DNA of 64,000 nt from Litsea cubeba (lineage: Eukaryota > Streptophyta > Magnoliopsida > Laurales > Lauraceae). Made by a program: the position numbers and the translations under genes. Below the pieces are notes generated by a model. It did not search any database and had not been told where the DNA came from. It saw only the letters and a program-made list of their open reading frames with translations. Location of the stretch: positions 10,305,018-10,369,017 of the forward strand of contig CM022951.1 of NCBI GenBank assembly GCA_012931725.1, written 5' to 3'. This document shows positions 9,702 through 20,754 of this stretch, piece by piece. Position 1 is the first letter of the stretch; each line of letters opens with the position of its first letter.

Positions 9702-12200
9702 CTACTCCGGTCTCGGCGATTCGACCAGATCAATCACCGTTCCCAAGGGGCCAGAGGCTTCGGCCGAGACAGGGACCTCGCTTGGAGCGTCGCTGGCAGA
9801 AGGGGCTTCGACTGGCACCTCAGCCGAACCAGGAGCAGAAGAGGTCTCACCCTGAGGCACGGCCAAAGCCTCGCTGGCGACTGGGGCATCGCTCGAGACC
9901 GGGGCAGCTGGAGCGTCGTCAGCAGCAGGAACTTCGACCGGAGCGCTTTCAGTTGCAGGTGCGGAGCTCGGCTCTGGATCCAGGTCCGAATACTTCGGCA
10001 GGTCCTGATAGACAGGATGGTCTTCAGGGACCCCCGCACGTCTCAGTGCGGCCAGGCATCCTTCCTCGAACAAGATTGCAGTAATCTCCTCCACCTGTTT
10101 CTCATACAGCTCGGTGTCACGATCCACCCCGCTCTGGAAGGCGGATTGCACCTCGGACTGAAGAGAGGCCTTCTCCTTCTCCAGGTCGCCGTTCGCCTTC
10201 ACCAGCTTCTCCCTCTCAGCGCGACCAGCCAAGACCTCCCCTCGCAAACTCGCTACCTCGGCCGTCGACTCAGACTTCAACCTGGCCAACTCCGACTCCA
10301 ACTCGGAGATCCTCTCGTTCTTCGTCCAAAGCTCGCCTTTCATATGGTTGGCCCGGGACGAGAGTTCGGCGACCTCAGTCAGAGCCGATGCCAACCGAGC
10401 GGATTCTCCAGCACTGGCCACCTTGAGCTCTTCCATTCCCTTCCGCTGCTCGTCCAGCTCCTTCTTCAGCTTCTCCCGCTCGGACTCCAGGCGGGTCACT
10501 CTCGCAGCGTTCCTATCCCTCCTTCCTAGGATGGCTAGGAGCCTCTGCACGTTCTGCAAGTGAAAGGAGGAGGGTCAAAACAGGAACAGCCGAACTAGGC
10601 CACTCGGGAGTACACAAAAAACACTTACCAGGATGTCAGCCTGGATCGCTGACAACATCAGGCTCTCGTCATCAAACTTCTCGTGCTCCTCCATGTCTCT
10701 TGGCAGAGCACAGGCCTTGGCGAGAGCCCCGATCACCTCGGCATTTCCCAGCAGTCGGTCTTCAACGTTCAGGGGTCTGCCGGGTTGAGTTTCCATTCTC
10801 GGCTTCCACGGTGCTGGGGCAGTTCGGGGTCCGGAGGCCGATCCGGACCCTTGCCCCGCCGAGACGAGAGGCTCGCGTGTTGGCCCGACAGTCGACCTGC
10901 TGACTGGCGCACTCTTTTCGGCCGGCGCACTCTTTTCTTTCGGCGCGCTCTTCTCGCCCCCCTTTTCGGCTGGAACTTTAGCTCTAGGGGCGTGAGCGGG
11001 ATCAGCCTTCGAACTCTTCTCCCCCGCCTTGGATTTCTTCCTGGGCGGGGACCCCTCCTTCGAGCGGTCCGGCGAGCGTCGCCGGGCTCCTTCGCTCGGA
11101 GCGGGGGCAGGAGCAGAGGGAGCACCAGCGCCCACCGGACCCGAAGCAGCACGAGTACCGGCAGGCGACGGGGCCCCAGAAGACGCTGACCTCTGCCTAA
11201 ACTTAGCAGCCAGGTCCCTGACAGCGGGCTCCCTCGAGCTTCCCTCCATGTCCTCTCCTCGATCAGAGAGATAAGCGTCCACTATCTGCGTCAAGTCCGG
11301 CGGCTCCGGATCAGAAGTAGACGCCTCAGCTCCAGACGCAGTTCGGTCGGCAACAGGATCGGTCAAGGGGACCCCGCTAAACACCGCAACTGATACGGTC
11401 GGACGGTCAGGGTGTGTCTCGTCCACCTCAGGTACTCCAGTCCTGTGGTAGTGGCCGCGATACCTCGGCGTGTACCCAAGCAGCTTCCAAGCTGACCTGG
11501 TCTCGTGCCCCTTGTACCGTTCGACCTTGTTGATGTCGTCGGTATTCCTCCTCCAACCTTCGCTAACAGCTCGGCGTCGCCTTGCACCCGCCTCTGCTCA
11601 ACAGGCAAAAAAGAGTACCAGTTCGGCATCAATGAGGTAAGCAAAGCAGAAAGGAGAAAAGCAGTGATGATTACTTGGGACTTCCCCAGGGCGACGTGGG
11701 ACCGACAGCCTCCTGCTTTCACCCGGGGTGAACTCCCAGTCCCCCGAGACACAGAAGAAATCTTCCTCGGCGTTCTTACTTGAATCCTCCAAGGCTAGGA
11801 CGAAGCCCCTTCGCTCCGGCTTCACACGGAGATAATATCTTCCCTCCCCAGCCTTGCAGATATCATATGTATCCTCGATGTCGTGAGGGCCTAGGTTGGT
11901 CCCCAAGATCTCGTTCAGCTTCCCTGTGCCCATGATGACCTTGTAGCCATTGGGCATCAACTGGCCCGGGGCGAGGGACCAAAGGCTAAGGCAGGCCCTA
12001 AACAGGGGGTGCAGTGGAAACCTGACCCCACCCTCGATCACGGAGATCAGAGGGAACGGCATCCAGCCGCCGTAGCAGCGATACAGGGCAGCATCGGCAA
12101 GGTCCGCCGGTTTCAGGAGGACCCCCTCCGGAATGTTGAAGGCAGCCCTAAACTCGGCTAAGCCCTCATCGGAATCTACCCTGAATCTAGGGGTGCCCAT
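9702..12200 (-). CDS. Antisense three-exon gene of E1 (Transposase_28-type protein with coiled coil)
   Basis: Start ATG is at 12200. Exons: 12200-11675 (526 nt), 11593-10629 (965 nt), 10553-9702 (852 nt). The introns are GT..AG, with phases 1 and 0, and the frame is open for about 780 residues. Exon 1 carries the GWMPFPLISVIEGGVRFPLH motif and NGYKVIMGT..LNEILG. I recognise this as the plant 'putative gypsy type transposon' family (PF04195). Exon 2 starts with a basic block, then a Pro/Ser/Ala-rich stretch with a nuclear-localisation-like PPRKKSKAGEK. Exon 3 is a long heptad-rich coiled coil (about residues 500-640) followed by LYEKQVEEITAILFEEGCLA. Biochemical role unknown; antisense ORFs in this position are known in Tat elements. 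No internal stop is seen, although gag-pol of the same element is broken. Confidence 0.85.
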
Positions 12201-12738
12201 GTCTAGAAGGGGTGACAACGAAGAAAAACCCTAGAAATCGAAAAACCCCAAGAAGAACCAGACAGAAGAACAAAGCGACTTACAGGGACGAAGAGGCAGA
12301 TCAAGAGCAGATCCGGACGCGTTCAACGGTCGTCCTCCTCGAACAGATCTCAGGAACCAGAGCAGAAATCGAAAGCAAAGGCGAAGGCGAAAGAAATCGG
12401 GAGCGAGAAAAAGAAGGGGACGACCCTATTTGTAGAAGGGGAACCCTCATTTGGGTACCGCCTCCGAATTCGAAGAGACACTTCAAAGCCCGTGCCGGTC
12501 CCATCAATAAGACAACGCAATCAGCGCAGAAGCTACGCGTGTAGCCGTCAACTCGGTTCCCAAGACGAACAGGACAGGGCATTTATCGCTTTAAAGAGTT
12601 GAAGCGACACCAGGCATAAAGAGTTGAAGCGACCCCAGGCATAAAGAGTTGAAGCGACACCAGGCAATGATCAACGTATCCCCAGACGGATTCTTCTAGC
12701 TTTCAACCCCTAAAGGCTAGCACACTTCAGAGGTCAAA
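12201..12738 (-). promoter_or_regulatory. Upstream region of the E1 antisense gene
   Basis: 538 bp between the antisense gene start and the PPT. It has a minus-strand TATA-like TTCTACAAATAGGG near 12438-12424, a C/T-rich leader on that strand, and three copies of the word AAAGAGTTGAAGCGAC near 12593-12662. In E3 the equivalent TATA-like box is near 43531-43541. I take this as the likely promoter of the antisense gene; that is an inference from position. Confidence 0.45.
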
Positions 12739-12752
12739 AGCTAGGGGGCAAT
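12739..12752 (+). other. Polypurine tract of E1
   Basis: AGCTAGGGGGCAAT immediately before the 3' LTR start TGTGTGGGG. The same tract precedes the 3' LTR of E4 (36050-36063) and, in reverse, of E3 (43158-43171). Confidence 0.8.
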
Positions 12753-13727
12753 TGTGTGGGGAGATTTCCAGAACCACAGGATTAAGCTAATCACAGCCAT
12801 CAGATAAGGCTAAGCACTCTCACGTGCCATCCCCGTGCCATCCACGTGGCACCAATCTCACCCCGGCTACCAGGGCAGAGGCATCGGCCGAAGTCAAGCA
12901 TCTTCGGGCCACTAGCGCCGAACTGGTCCACCCCCGGGTGCCATCTCGGAGGGGAGCTCCACCTCGGCTGAGCCACCCCGGGTGCCATCCCGGCAGCAAA
13001 CCCCACCTCGGCTGAAGAAGCCGGGACAGAAGCCGAAGCAAGCGAGAACCTTCACTTGCGCCCCTCATCCCCCACGTCACCAGGCACGTGGAGGGATAGG
13101 GGCACGAGCTAGTGGGACAGACGCGACATCCAGCCGCCCACAATCTTCGCCAGATCCCTGACAGGGCGGCATCTAGCGGCTGAAGCCACATCAGGGCAGG
13201 GCCCGATGGCAGATCCGCTGGTACCCCTACCGCCAAAGGCGCCCAACATGACCTGGCCTAACAAGACGTGCATTAAATGAGATGTGGGCTGACCCGACGG
13301 GCATTTAATGCATAGTGGGCTGGATTGGACCGCATTTAATGCATAGTGGGCTGGATTGGACCGCAATTAATGCAATGTGGGCTGATCGTGACTTCCCAGT
13401 CGAATCACGGGACCCACACCACAATATCTCCCAAAGATACGTTCCAAACTCTATAAATAGAGGCTCAAACCACCATCTAAGGTACGCCCATTTCCATTCA
13501 CAGAGCCGTTACTCTGTCTCTCTTCTCCCTCTCCTTTCATTGTTCCAGTTCCCACACTGACTTTGGCATCGGAGAGCCTTGCGCCGCCCAGGCCAGGGTC
13601 CTCTGACCGTTTGTTCATCTCTTTCAGGCTTTCGGACGGCATCCAGTCACACCCAGTCACCATCATCTTCTCGGATAAGTCCTTTAAGGCACCTCCTTAT
13701 TGTGGGTCATTATTTTCTGCACCTACA
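12753..13727 (+). repeat. E1 3' LTR
   Basis: 975 bp. It differs from the 5' LTR at roughly 15 sites by eye, including two small changes near position 12930 and the CTATTCTC/TTCATCTC change near 13612. It ends CACCTACA at 13727 and is followed by the TSD aacac. Confidence 0.95.
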
Positions 13728-13732
13728 AACAC

Positions 13733-14412
13733 CAATAGCGTTTTGACCTGGAGAATGTGTAGTTAACTCCTAAGTATTGTTTTCTTTTAATGTGGTGAAT
13801 CTCTTCTTTCACGGCGATTCTCTAAAAGTTTTCTTTTATTGCCTCTTAAAAAGTAAAAGACTCATGGTCATCGTATAGACTAAAGAGGCTTGTGTCTATA
13901 GATTCACAATATATATCTCTTAGTCTTCTCATTTTCATTCAGGTTATATGGGTAGTTATGGATGAAGAAGAGTTTTGAGTTTACGAACTGCTTGTGTGGG
14001 ATTTTACTTTTTCTGCTGGACTCCTTCGAATTGATGTTGTGTGTGTAGGGGTTAAGTTATTTTGCTGAGAGCCTTCACGATTAGGATTTTGAGGATTTGT
14101 ATTTCTCTTCCATGTCAATTGTAGTTTTTCTTGGATGACTTCTTCTTCGTTCCATTTATACGATTCATTTTCATTGAAGGCTATATGATCTCCACTCACC
14201 ACCACCTTTTTAGTAAAAAGATTGTAGAGTTTATGGGCTTCAGATTCCTTGCCATGATATTCAATGAAGATGCACTTTTGTGCACGATCATCAAGTTTAA
14301 TTTCTTTCTTTTAGCCTCTGGAACTTGAGCATATGCAACACACCCAACGATTCTTACTTCTTAGGTACACCACGCTTAGTTTATGATCGCTCTATGCCTC
14401 CTGCAGTGTTTT
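13733..14412 (-). pseudogene. Ty1/copia integrase C-terminus to RT linker, piece 2 of 3
   Basis: On the minus strand, about 14330-14160 encodes CIFIEYHGKESEAHKLYN and KKVVVSGDHIAFNENESYKW. This is the region after the copia integrase core, leading into the acidic linker before RT. The frame is degraded. It continues from 19324-19400 (piece 1) and into 910-167 (piece 3). Confidence 0.8.
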
Positions 14413-15224
14413 TGTGTGGGGAAAATCCCAAGAGAATCCTGGACAAGGTGCTCCATCCCGGGCCCCCGCATCAGCAAGCCCATCCCGGCAAGTGTGGTCT
14501 CGTGCTCCACGCTTCCTATGCTCAACTCCCCTCACCTCGGCAGGATCCACTCCGGCCAAAGCATCCCACTTCGGCTGCCCAGCTCGGCGACAGTACCAGG
14601 CCCTTCCACTTCGGCAACAGTGCCATGGCCCTACATCTCCGCCAGGTCTCACCCGGCACGACACTGCATCCCGGCCAAGCGCCTCATATCGATGAAAGTA
14701 CTGAGCACTGACAGCTGTCCTCCCATGGACGCTCAAGCACGCTATGGCCCGTGCGACAAGGCAAGGAGATAGCCCGTATCTCCTGACAGATCACCCTCCA
14801 CAGCTCCCAAGGCGCCAGGATATGGCCTAACGGGACAAGACAGGCTACGACGGGACCAGACAGGCTACGATGAGATCGCGCCTCCCTAGTACCTGACAAA
14901 ATGGGCTACGACAAGACAGCCAACTACTCCTTTGCCTCCTCTTCCTCTACATAAACGCAGCTACAGCTCCAGAGGAAGGGGGGGAAAACGCCATTTACCA
15001 CTCTGGTATGCCATATTCTTCCCCAAAATCTCCTCCCTCTGCTTAGTTCATACACTAACTTAGGCATCGGAGAGCCTTGCGCCGCCCAGGCCAGGGTCTT
15101 CTGACCTACGTTTCTTCTTCCTTTTCTCAGGCTCCAGGCGCAGGCATCGGTGTCCCTAATCTCACTTGGGTAAGTCCTCTAAGGCACCCCCCATTATTGT
15201 GGGTCGTTATTTTTTGCACCTACA
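14413..15224 (+). repeat. E2 5' LTR
   Basis: Starts TGTGTGGGGAAAATCCC and ends CACCTACA. The first two thirds (U3) are unlike the E1 LTR. The last part, from about 15061 (GCATCGGAGAGCCTTGCGCC), is close to the E1 LTR end. This suggests a chimeric LTR, or strong conservation of the R/U5 and leader. Confidence 0.92.
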
Positions 15225-15291
15225 ATTGGCGCCGTCTGTGGGAAGGCAATATCCCAGCCTTCCCAACCTTCTCCAAATCTTTCCAAACACC

Positions 15292-16444
15292 ATGCCTCGA
15301 AGAACCAGAAAGGGAAAGGAACCTATCGCACTGTCGACCCAGCTGCCGACGGTCCCCCGCTGAGAGAGGTCAAGAGCAAAGTCTGGTCCAGCAGGCGACC
15401 AGCTTCAGGATATTCGGTCGGGTTCATCCTCTGAGGATTCGACCTCGACTCTACCCTCCGAAAGACGCACCCAGAAGAGCAGGAGCAACCGGGCCCATGG
15501 CGAAGGCTCGGGTAACGGCCGCGACTCCAGAGAGTGGCTCGATCAACGCATAGAGCGAGCAGTACGACAGCGCATGGAAATGGCCGACTACGCTCAAGTT
15601 CGGATGAACTCTAATGATTTCGGCGCATCTCCTCTCTCCAGAGATCAGAAGCTTCCCCCTTCCCGAAGATTTCAAAGTCCCGAGGTTCGTCATTTACGAT
15701 GGAACCTCGGACCCAGCAGCACACCTCCGGCACTTCAGTCAGAGGATGTCGATATGGGGCAATGCAGGCCACCTCAACTGCAGAGTCAATGCAGGCCACC
15801 TCAACTGCAAAATCTTCTCCTCCAGTTTGGGCGACCTCCCCCTGAAGTGGTTCTGTTCTCTCCCAGAGAAGTCCATTTCGAGTTGGAAGGAGCTCCAGCT
15901 CTCCTTCTTGACGAAGTTCCAAGTTTACGAGGTCATCCCCAGGTCAGCCGCCGACCTGATGGCCCTCAGAATGAAGCAGACCGAGAGCATCGCGCAGTTC
16001 ACCAAAAGGTTCTGGGCTGTCTACAGCCAGATCGAGAATGCCTCAGAGGCAATAGCAGTCCTGTCTTTCCAACAAGCCCTCGTACCAGGCAACGAGCTCC
16101 GAAGCAACTTGGTCATGTATCCCGTGGTCACTATGGCTGCACTCATGACTAGGGTAAATCAATTCGTCAGGCAAGAGGAGGACGAAGCCCGAGCCCGGGA
16201 GCAGTTCAACCTCCGCGACAGCGACCAAATCGCTTCCAGCTCGGCCGAACCTGCCAGCTCGACCGACGCTTCCAGCTCGGCCGACTCTGCCAGTTCGGTG
16301 GACGCTTCCAGCTCGGCCGACTCTGCCAGTTCGGCGGATGCCTCCAGCCCGGCGGGCATCTCCAGCTCGCTAGCAGCCCCCCACTCTGCAGAAATCTCTT
16401 CCGACTCGGGGGCAGCTAGACGGAACTTTTTGTCACTTAGCTGA
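15292..16444 (+). pseudogene. Broken gag of E2
   Basis: The expected start at 15292 (MPRRTRKGKE) runs into a stop at 15361-15363. The gag core resumes in another frame (15614-16444): FPLPEDFKVPRF, LGDLPLKWFCSLPEKS, FTKRFWAVYSQIE. A 27-bp in-frame direct duplication near 15762-15815 repeats a GHLNC segment. After the core comes a Ser/Ala/Asp-rich stretch (about 16220-16380) made of repeated SSSADSASS-like units. The zinc knuckle is absent, and the frame then ends at the tandem array. Confidence 0.85.
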
Positions 16445-16920
16445 CGACCTCATGCTGGTCCGTCCACGTGCTGGTTTCCACCTCACGCTGGTTTCGGCCT
16501 CATGATGGTCTCGACCGCATCTGACGACCTCATGCTGGTCCGTCCACGTGCTGGTTTCCACCTCACGCTGGTTTCGGCCTCATGATGGTCTCGACCGCAT
16601 CTGACGACCTCATGCTGGTCCGTCCACGTGCTGGTTCCCACCTCACGCTGGTTTCGGCCTCATGATGGTCTCGACCGCATCTGACGACCTCATGCTGGTC
16701 CGTCCACGTGCTGGTTTCCACCTCACGCTCGTTTCGGCCTCATGATGGTCTCGACCGCATCTGACGACCTCATGCTGGTCCGTCCACGTGCTGGTTTCCA
16801 CCTCACACTGGTTTCGGCCTCATGATGGTCTCGACCGCATCTGACGACCTCATGCTGGTCCGTCCACGTGCTGGTCTCCACCTCACGCTGGTTTCGGCCT
16901 CATGATGGTCTCCACCGCAT
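16441..16920 (+). repeat. 80-bp tandem array in E2, six copies
   Basis: Units start with CTGACGACCTCATGCTGG at 16441, 16521, 16601, 16681, 16761 and 16841, exactly 80 bp apart and nearly identical. A diverged partial copy follows at 16921. The unit shows no coding logic. It is internally repetitive (CTCATGCTGGT, CTCACGCTGGT, CTCATGATGGT). Confidence 0.95.
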
Positions 16921-17070
16921 CTAACGACCTCATGTTGGTATCGCCCTCGTGCTAGCTACGCGCTTCACAGGTTTGGCCTCATGTTGGTCTCGGCCAGTGC
17001 CATCGAGACTGCCCTCGGGTTCGTACACCCAGGCTTCTCCACCACGGCGAGTGCCAGAAAGACAAGTCAC

Positions 17071-17304
17071 AAGGGTTAACAGCCCTGGAAAAGGCCTCGA
17101 GTTCGGACACTCGGCCAATTCCTAAACTCAGGGTCTTCACCCATCTCCAAGGGTTAACAGCCCTGGAAAAGGCCTCGAGTTCGGACACTCGGCCAATTCC
17201 TAAACTCAGGGTCTTCACCCATCTCCAAGGGTTAACAGCCCTGGAAAAGGCCTCGAGTTCGGACACTCGGCCAATTCCTAAACTCAGGGTTTTTACCCAT
17301 CTCC
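17071..17304 (+). repeat. 78-bp tandem array in E2, three copies
   Basis: Units start with AAGGGTTAACAGCCCTGG at 17071, 17149 and 17227. The same 78-bp unit is found in E4 (31340 and 32035-32390), so this block is shared between element families with different LTRs. Confidence 0.93.
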
Positions 17305-17305
17305 A

Positions 17306-17876
17306 AAGGTTCATCCGCCTTGGAAAAGGCCTCGAGTTCATACACTCGGTCGTTTCCTAAAGTCCCGGGTCCAACGCCCTGGAAAAGGCCTCGAGTCTAC
17401 ACTCGGTCGTTTCCTAAAGTCCCGGGTCCAACGCCCTGGAAAAGGCCTCGAGTCCACACTCGGTCGTTTCCTAAAGTCCCGGGTCCAACGCCCTGGAAAA
17501 GGCCTCGAGTCCACACTCGGTCGTTTCCTAAAGTCCCGGGTCCAACGCCCTGGAAAAGGCCTCGAGTCCACACTCGGTCATTTCGTAAAGTCCCGGGTGC
17601 AACGCCCTGGAAAAGGCCTCGAGTCCACACTCGGTCGTTTCCTAAAGTCCCGGGTCCAACGCCCTGGAAAAGGCCTCGAGTCCACACTCGGTCGTTTCCT
17701 AAAGTCCCGGGTCCAACGCCCTGGAAAAGGCCTCGAGTCCACACTCGGTCGTTTCCTAAAGTCCCGGGTCCAACGCCCTGGAAAAGGCCTCGAGTCCAAA
17801 CTCGGTCGTTTCCTAAAGTCCCGGGTCTACCGCCCTGGAAAAGGCCTCGAGTCCAAACTCGGTCGTTTCCTAAAGC
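17306..17876 (+). repeat. 57-bp tandem array in E2, about ten copies
   Basis: Units repeat every 57 bp (TCCCGGGT at 17363, 17420, 17477 and on to about 17820). The core is CTGGAAAAGGCCTCGAGT then ACTCGGTCGTTTCCTAAAG. Because 57 is a multiple of three, long open frames run through it on both strands; these are not genes. Confidence 0.95.
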
Positions 17877-18492
17877 TCCGGGTCCTGGACCCTGGAGAAG
17901 GCCTCGAGTTCGGACACTCGGCCGGATTCTTAAAGTCAGGGTTTTTACACCCCTCAAAGACCGTTGCCGAACTCATGCTCACATCTCCGCAACCAGCGGG
18001 ATTCTGGATCCACTGTAGCAAGGCAGTTCGTCTCGGCCAAAAGCTGGCCACTTCGGCCAATGGCAGCTCGACAAGACTGCCGTAGAGACTGTTCAGTATC
18101 ACCTCCTCGTCCTCATGACAGTCCTCAGCTCGGCATCAGTGCCGGATTCCAGGTTGGCAGTTACTCTGGTTCCACCTCGGCCTCATGCCAGTTCGCAGCT
18201 CCACAGCAGCGCCAGCCTCCAGTACGGCAGGAAATCCTTCCTCCGGCTCGGCAGCAGTGCCAGTCTCCGGTTTAGCAGCAGCACCCAGTCTATAGCTCGC
18301 CTCCTTCTCAGCAGCAGTAGCAAGATACTCCTAAATAAATGAGCCATCTCTCTTGGCTTTCAGCAACAATGCACCCTCCAGCTCCGGTCCATTGCCAGCC
18401 AGTCATCTCAAAACTATGAGCAGCTCCGAGGCACAAATGTTGTCTTCCATGATACTCACCTTCTAACCTCAAAAGAGCAGCCTATTGAGCTC
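17877..18492 (+). other. E2 3' untranslated region
   Basis: Follows the repeat arrays. It has one more 106-type half-module (about 17880-17960) and then C/T-rich low-complexity sequence with repeated CAGCTCGGCAGCAGTGCCAG-like words. I see no gene. Confidence 0.6.
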
Positions 18493-18508
18493 AGAAGCTG
18501 GGGGGCTT

Positions 18509-19318
18509 TGTGTGGGGAAAATCCCAAGAGAATCCTGGACAAGGTGCTCCATCCCGGGCCCCCGCATCAGCAAGCCCATCCCGGCAAGTGTGGTCTCGTG
18601 CTCCACGCTTCCTATGCTCAACTCCCCTCACCTCGGCAGGATCCACTCCGGCCAAAGCATCCCACTTCGGCTGCCCAGCTCGGCGACAGTACCAGGCCCT
18701 TCCACTTCGGCAACAGTGCCATGGCCCTACATCTCCGCCAGGTCTCACCCGGCACGACACTGCATCCCGGCCAAGCGCCTCATATCGATGAAAGTACTGA
18801 GCACTGACAGCTGTCCTCCCATGGACGCTCAAGCACGCTATGGCCCGTGCGACAAGGCAAGGGGATAGCCCGTATCTCCTGACAGATCACCCTCCACAAC
18901 TCCCAAGGCGCCAGGATATGGCCTAACGGGACAAGACATGCTACGACGGGACCAGACAGGCTACGATGAGATCGCGCCTCCCTAGTACCTGACAAAATGG
19001 GCTACGACAAGACAGCCAACTACTCCTTTGCCTCCTCTTCCTCTACATAAACGCAGCTACAGCTCCAGAGGAAGGGGGGAACGCCATTACCACTCTGGTA
19101 TGCCATATTCTTCCCCAAAAAATCTCCTCCCTCTGATTAGTTCATACACTAACTTAGGCATCGGAGAGCCTTGCGCCGCCCAGGCCAGGGTCCTCTGACC
19201 TACGTTTCTTCTTCATTTTCTCAGGCTCCAGGCGCAGGCATCGGTGTCCCTAATCTCACTTGGGTAAGTCCTCTAAGGCACCCCCCATTATTGTGGGTCG
19301 TTATTTTTTGCACCTACA
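18509..19318 (+). repeat. E2 3' LTR
   Basis: 810 bp and nearly identical to the 5' LTR. The differences I see are a few substitutions (near 18863, 18899, 18939) and short length changes in the G-run near 19072. It ends CACCTACA and is followed by the TSD gtttt. Confidence 0.93.
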
Positions 19319-19323
19319 GTTTT

Positions 19324-19400
19324 AATCCTGAGATTTTTAAGAGGGCATCTATCAAGGAAGTAGACTGTACTTGCAACTGCTTTCGTTAGGGCCCAACTCC
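19324..19400 (-). pseudogene. Ty1/copia integrase fragment, piece 1 of 3
   Basis: Minus-strand reading gives WALTKAVASTVYFLDRCP then LKNLRIKTLQEA. This is the end of the copia integrase core (compare the usual AVYLLNRCPTK motif). It runs straight into piece 2 across one copy of gtttt. The match stops near 19400, where AT-rich sequence begins. Confidence 0.75.
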
Positions 19401-19947
19401 GATTTTTTTTGTTTCATGCGTAAATATCATAGAGTATTGCATTAATATAAATATATAATTAACTAATCAAGGTTAACACATTGTGATTGAAAACAATGAG
19501 TAATTATTAAATTAATTAAACGTGCACAGTAGTGGTCATAACTTGGGACTCCATTAGTCCACAAGATTAATTAAACGAAATTAAATGAGGAGTATATATG
19601 TGTATGGCCAAGATATTTGGCGAATCAACTGAAAATAAGCAAGTGGAGTTGATGTGGGACCCACTAATAATGCACGGTCAATCAATGGGCCGGTTATCTT
19701 CTAGGACCAGCCAGATAGCAAAAATCTAATCATGTTTAAGAAATCATTAGATGCAATAGAAAGTCAGATTTACAAAAAAATAAAAATAAAAATAAAAAGT
19801 GTAGAACTTCACTAAACCAACATTAATCTGCTAAAATAATGATAGCAAGTAGTAACCACATTAGCATGGCCCTACATTGGATTTCTCGTCAACACTATAT
19901 TCCATTACCAATAAGCAGCATGAAAAAATAACTAACAAATAAATAAA
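19401..19947. other. AT-rich intergenic stretch
   Basis: About 550 bp of AT-rich sequence between the copia remnant and the left end of the Mutator-like element. I see no ORF, RNA gene or terminal-repeat structure in it. Confidence 0.6.
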
Positions 19948-20588
19948 GAGGATTTTATGGGAAAAAACCCATATGATGGCCCGTGCACGTAAAGGACCTA
20001 CTAGTTTCTGCTGCACAAAAAAGGCCTAACATCTTTTTTAAACTTTTACATTGAGCGATGATATTGTCCCTCATTTTAATCGAGCAGCGGCGATATCATC
20101 ACTCGTGTCTTCTTCTTCCTATTCACCTTCTTCTTCCTCCATCTCCCCCACTCCAATTTCATAAAAGTTGATGTATTCTTTTCTATCCGCGTCGTTTTCC
20201 TCTTCTTCTTCATTTACTGAATGAAGGAAGAAGTTTTGTGCAGCTGCAATGCCAAATCATAGAGAAAGACATACACCAGAGACGTTTCAATGCACTTGAT
20301 GTCACATTCCCCAAAATGAGAATTGGGGAAAGCGTGAGAAATAATTCAAATTCAAATTTCCTGTGATTAATACAACAAAACCTTCCAAAAGTGGACCCAC
20401 ATAAAGTTTCAAACCGTGGTGAGTCAAAGTAAATTTCATTAAATTAAACGGAAGCTTTATTCAATTGGTATTCAATATTCATAATAAGACCCAACACAAA
20501 AACTGGATAAACATTAATAATTTAAGTTGCAGAATAAATTAAACAATTTCTAAAAGAAATCTCATTATTAAAAAAGAAAGTTCATCTA

Positions 20589-20754
20589 GGGATCCATAAG
20601 ATGACGTTCACTCTTGTGCTGTCTCAGACGGCTCCAAAGCCATCTCCGGCACCCCATTCGGGTTCGCATTCGGGATCCATAATATGACGTTCACTCTTGT
20701 GCTGACTCAGATGGTTCCAATGCCTTCTCGGGCACCCCATTCAGGTTCGTCAGT
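20589..20754. repeat. 83-bp tandem duplication inside the solo LTR
   Basis: Two units start with GGGATCCATAA at 20589 and 20672. They share ATGACGTTCACTCTTGTGCTG and CACCCCATTC, with several substitutions between copies. Confidence 0.8.

Larger units (their letters stand above)
911..13727 (+). mobile_element. E1: Ty3/gypsy Tat-lineage LTR retrotransposon, near complete
   Basis: A 12.8-kb element bounded by two LTRs (911-1884 and 12753-13727) that are about 98% alike by eye. It is flanked by the 5-bp TSD aacac (906-910 and 13728-13732). Order in the sense direction: LTR, PBS, gag-pol (1964-7724), a 106-bp tandem array, a TATA-bearing segment in antisense, an antisense three-exon gene (9702-12200), PPT, LTR. 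The extra antisense gene, the second RNase H and the CX2HX4HX4C gag knuckle point to the plant Tat group (relatives of Grande and Retand). Gag-pol carries one frameshift and two stops, so autonomous movement looks lost. It inserted into the copia RT region. Confidence 0.95.
14413..19318 (+). mobile_element. E2: non-autonomous LTR element with gag remnant and tandem arrays
   Basis: 4.9 kb flanked by the TSD gtttt (14408-14412 and 19319-19323). LTRs are 14413-15224 (812 bp) and 18509-19318 (810 bp). The internal 3.3 kb has the Tat-type PBS, a broken gag (15292-16444), then three kinds of tandem repeat, and a PPT (AGAAGCTGGGGGGCTT, 18493-18508). No protease, RT, RNase H, integrase or antisense gene is present. 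Gag core and repeats resemble E1, so E1-like elements are the plausible source of mobilising proteins. Confidence 0.93.

Noticed and set aside
17320..18018. Long open frames on both strands across 17320-18018 (over 180 codons each)
   Set aside because: The 57-bp repeat period is a multiple of three and lacks stops, so frames stay open by repetition. No domain is present.
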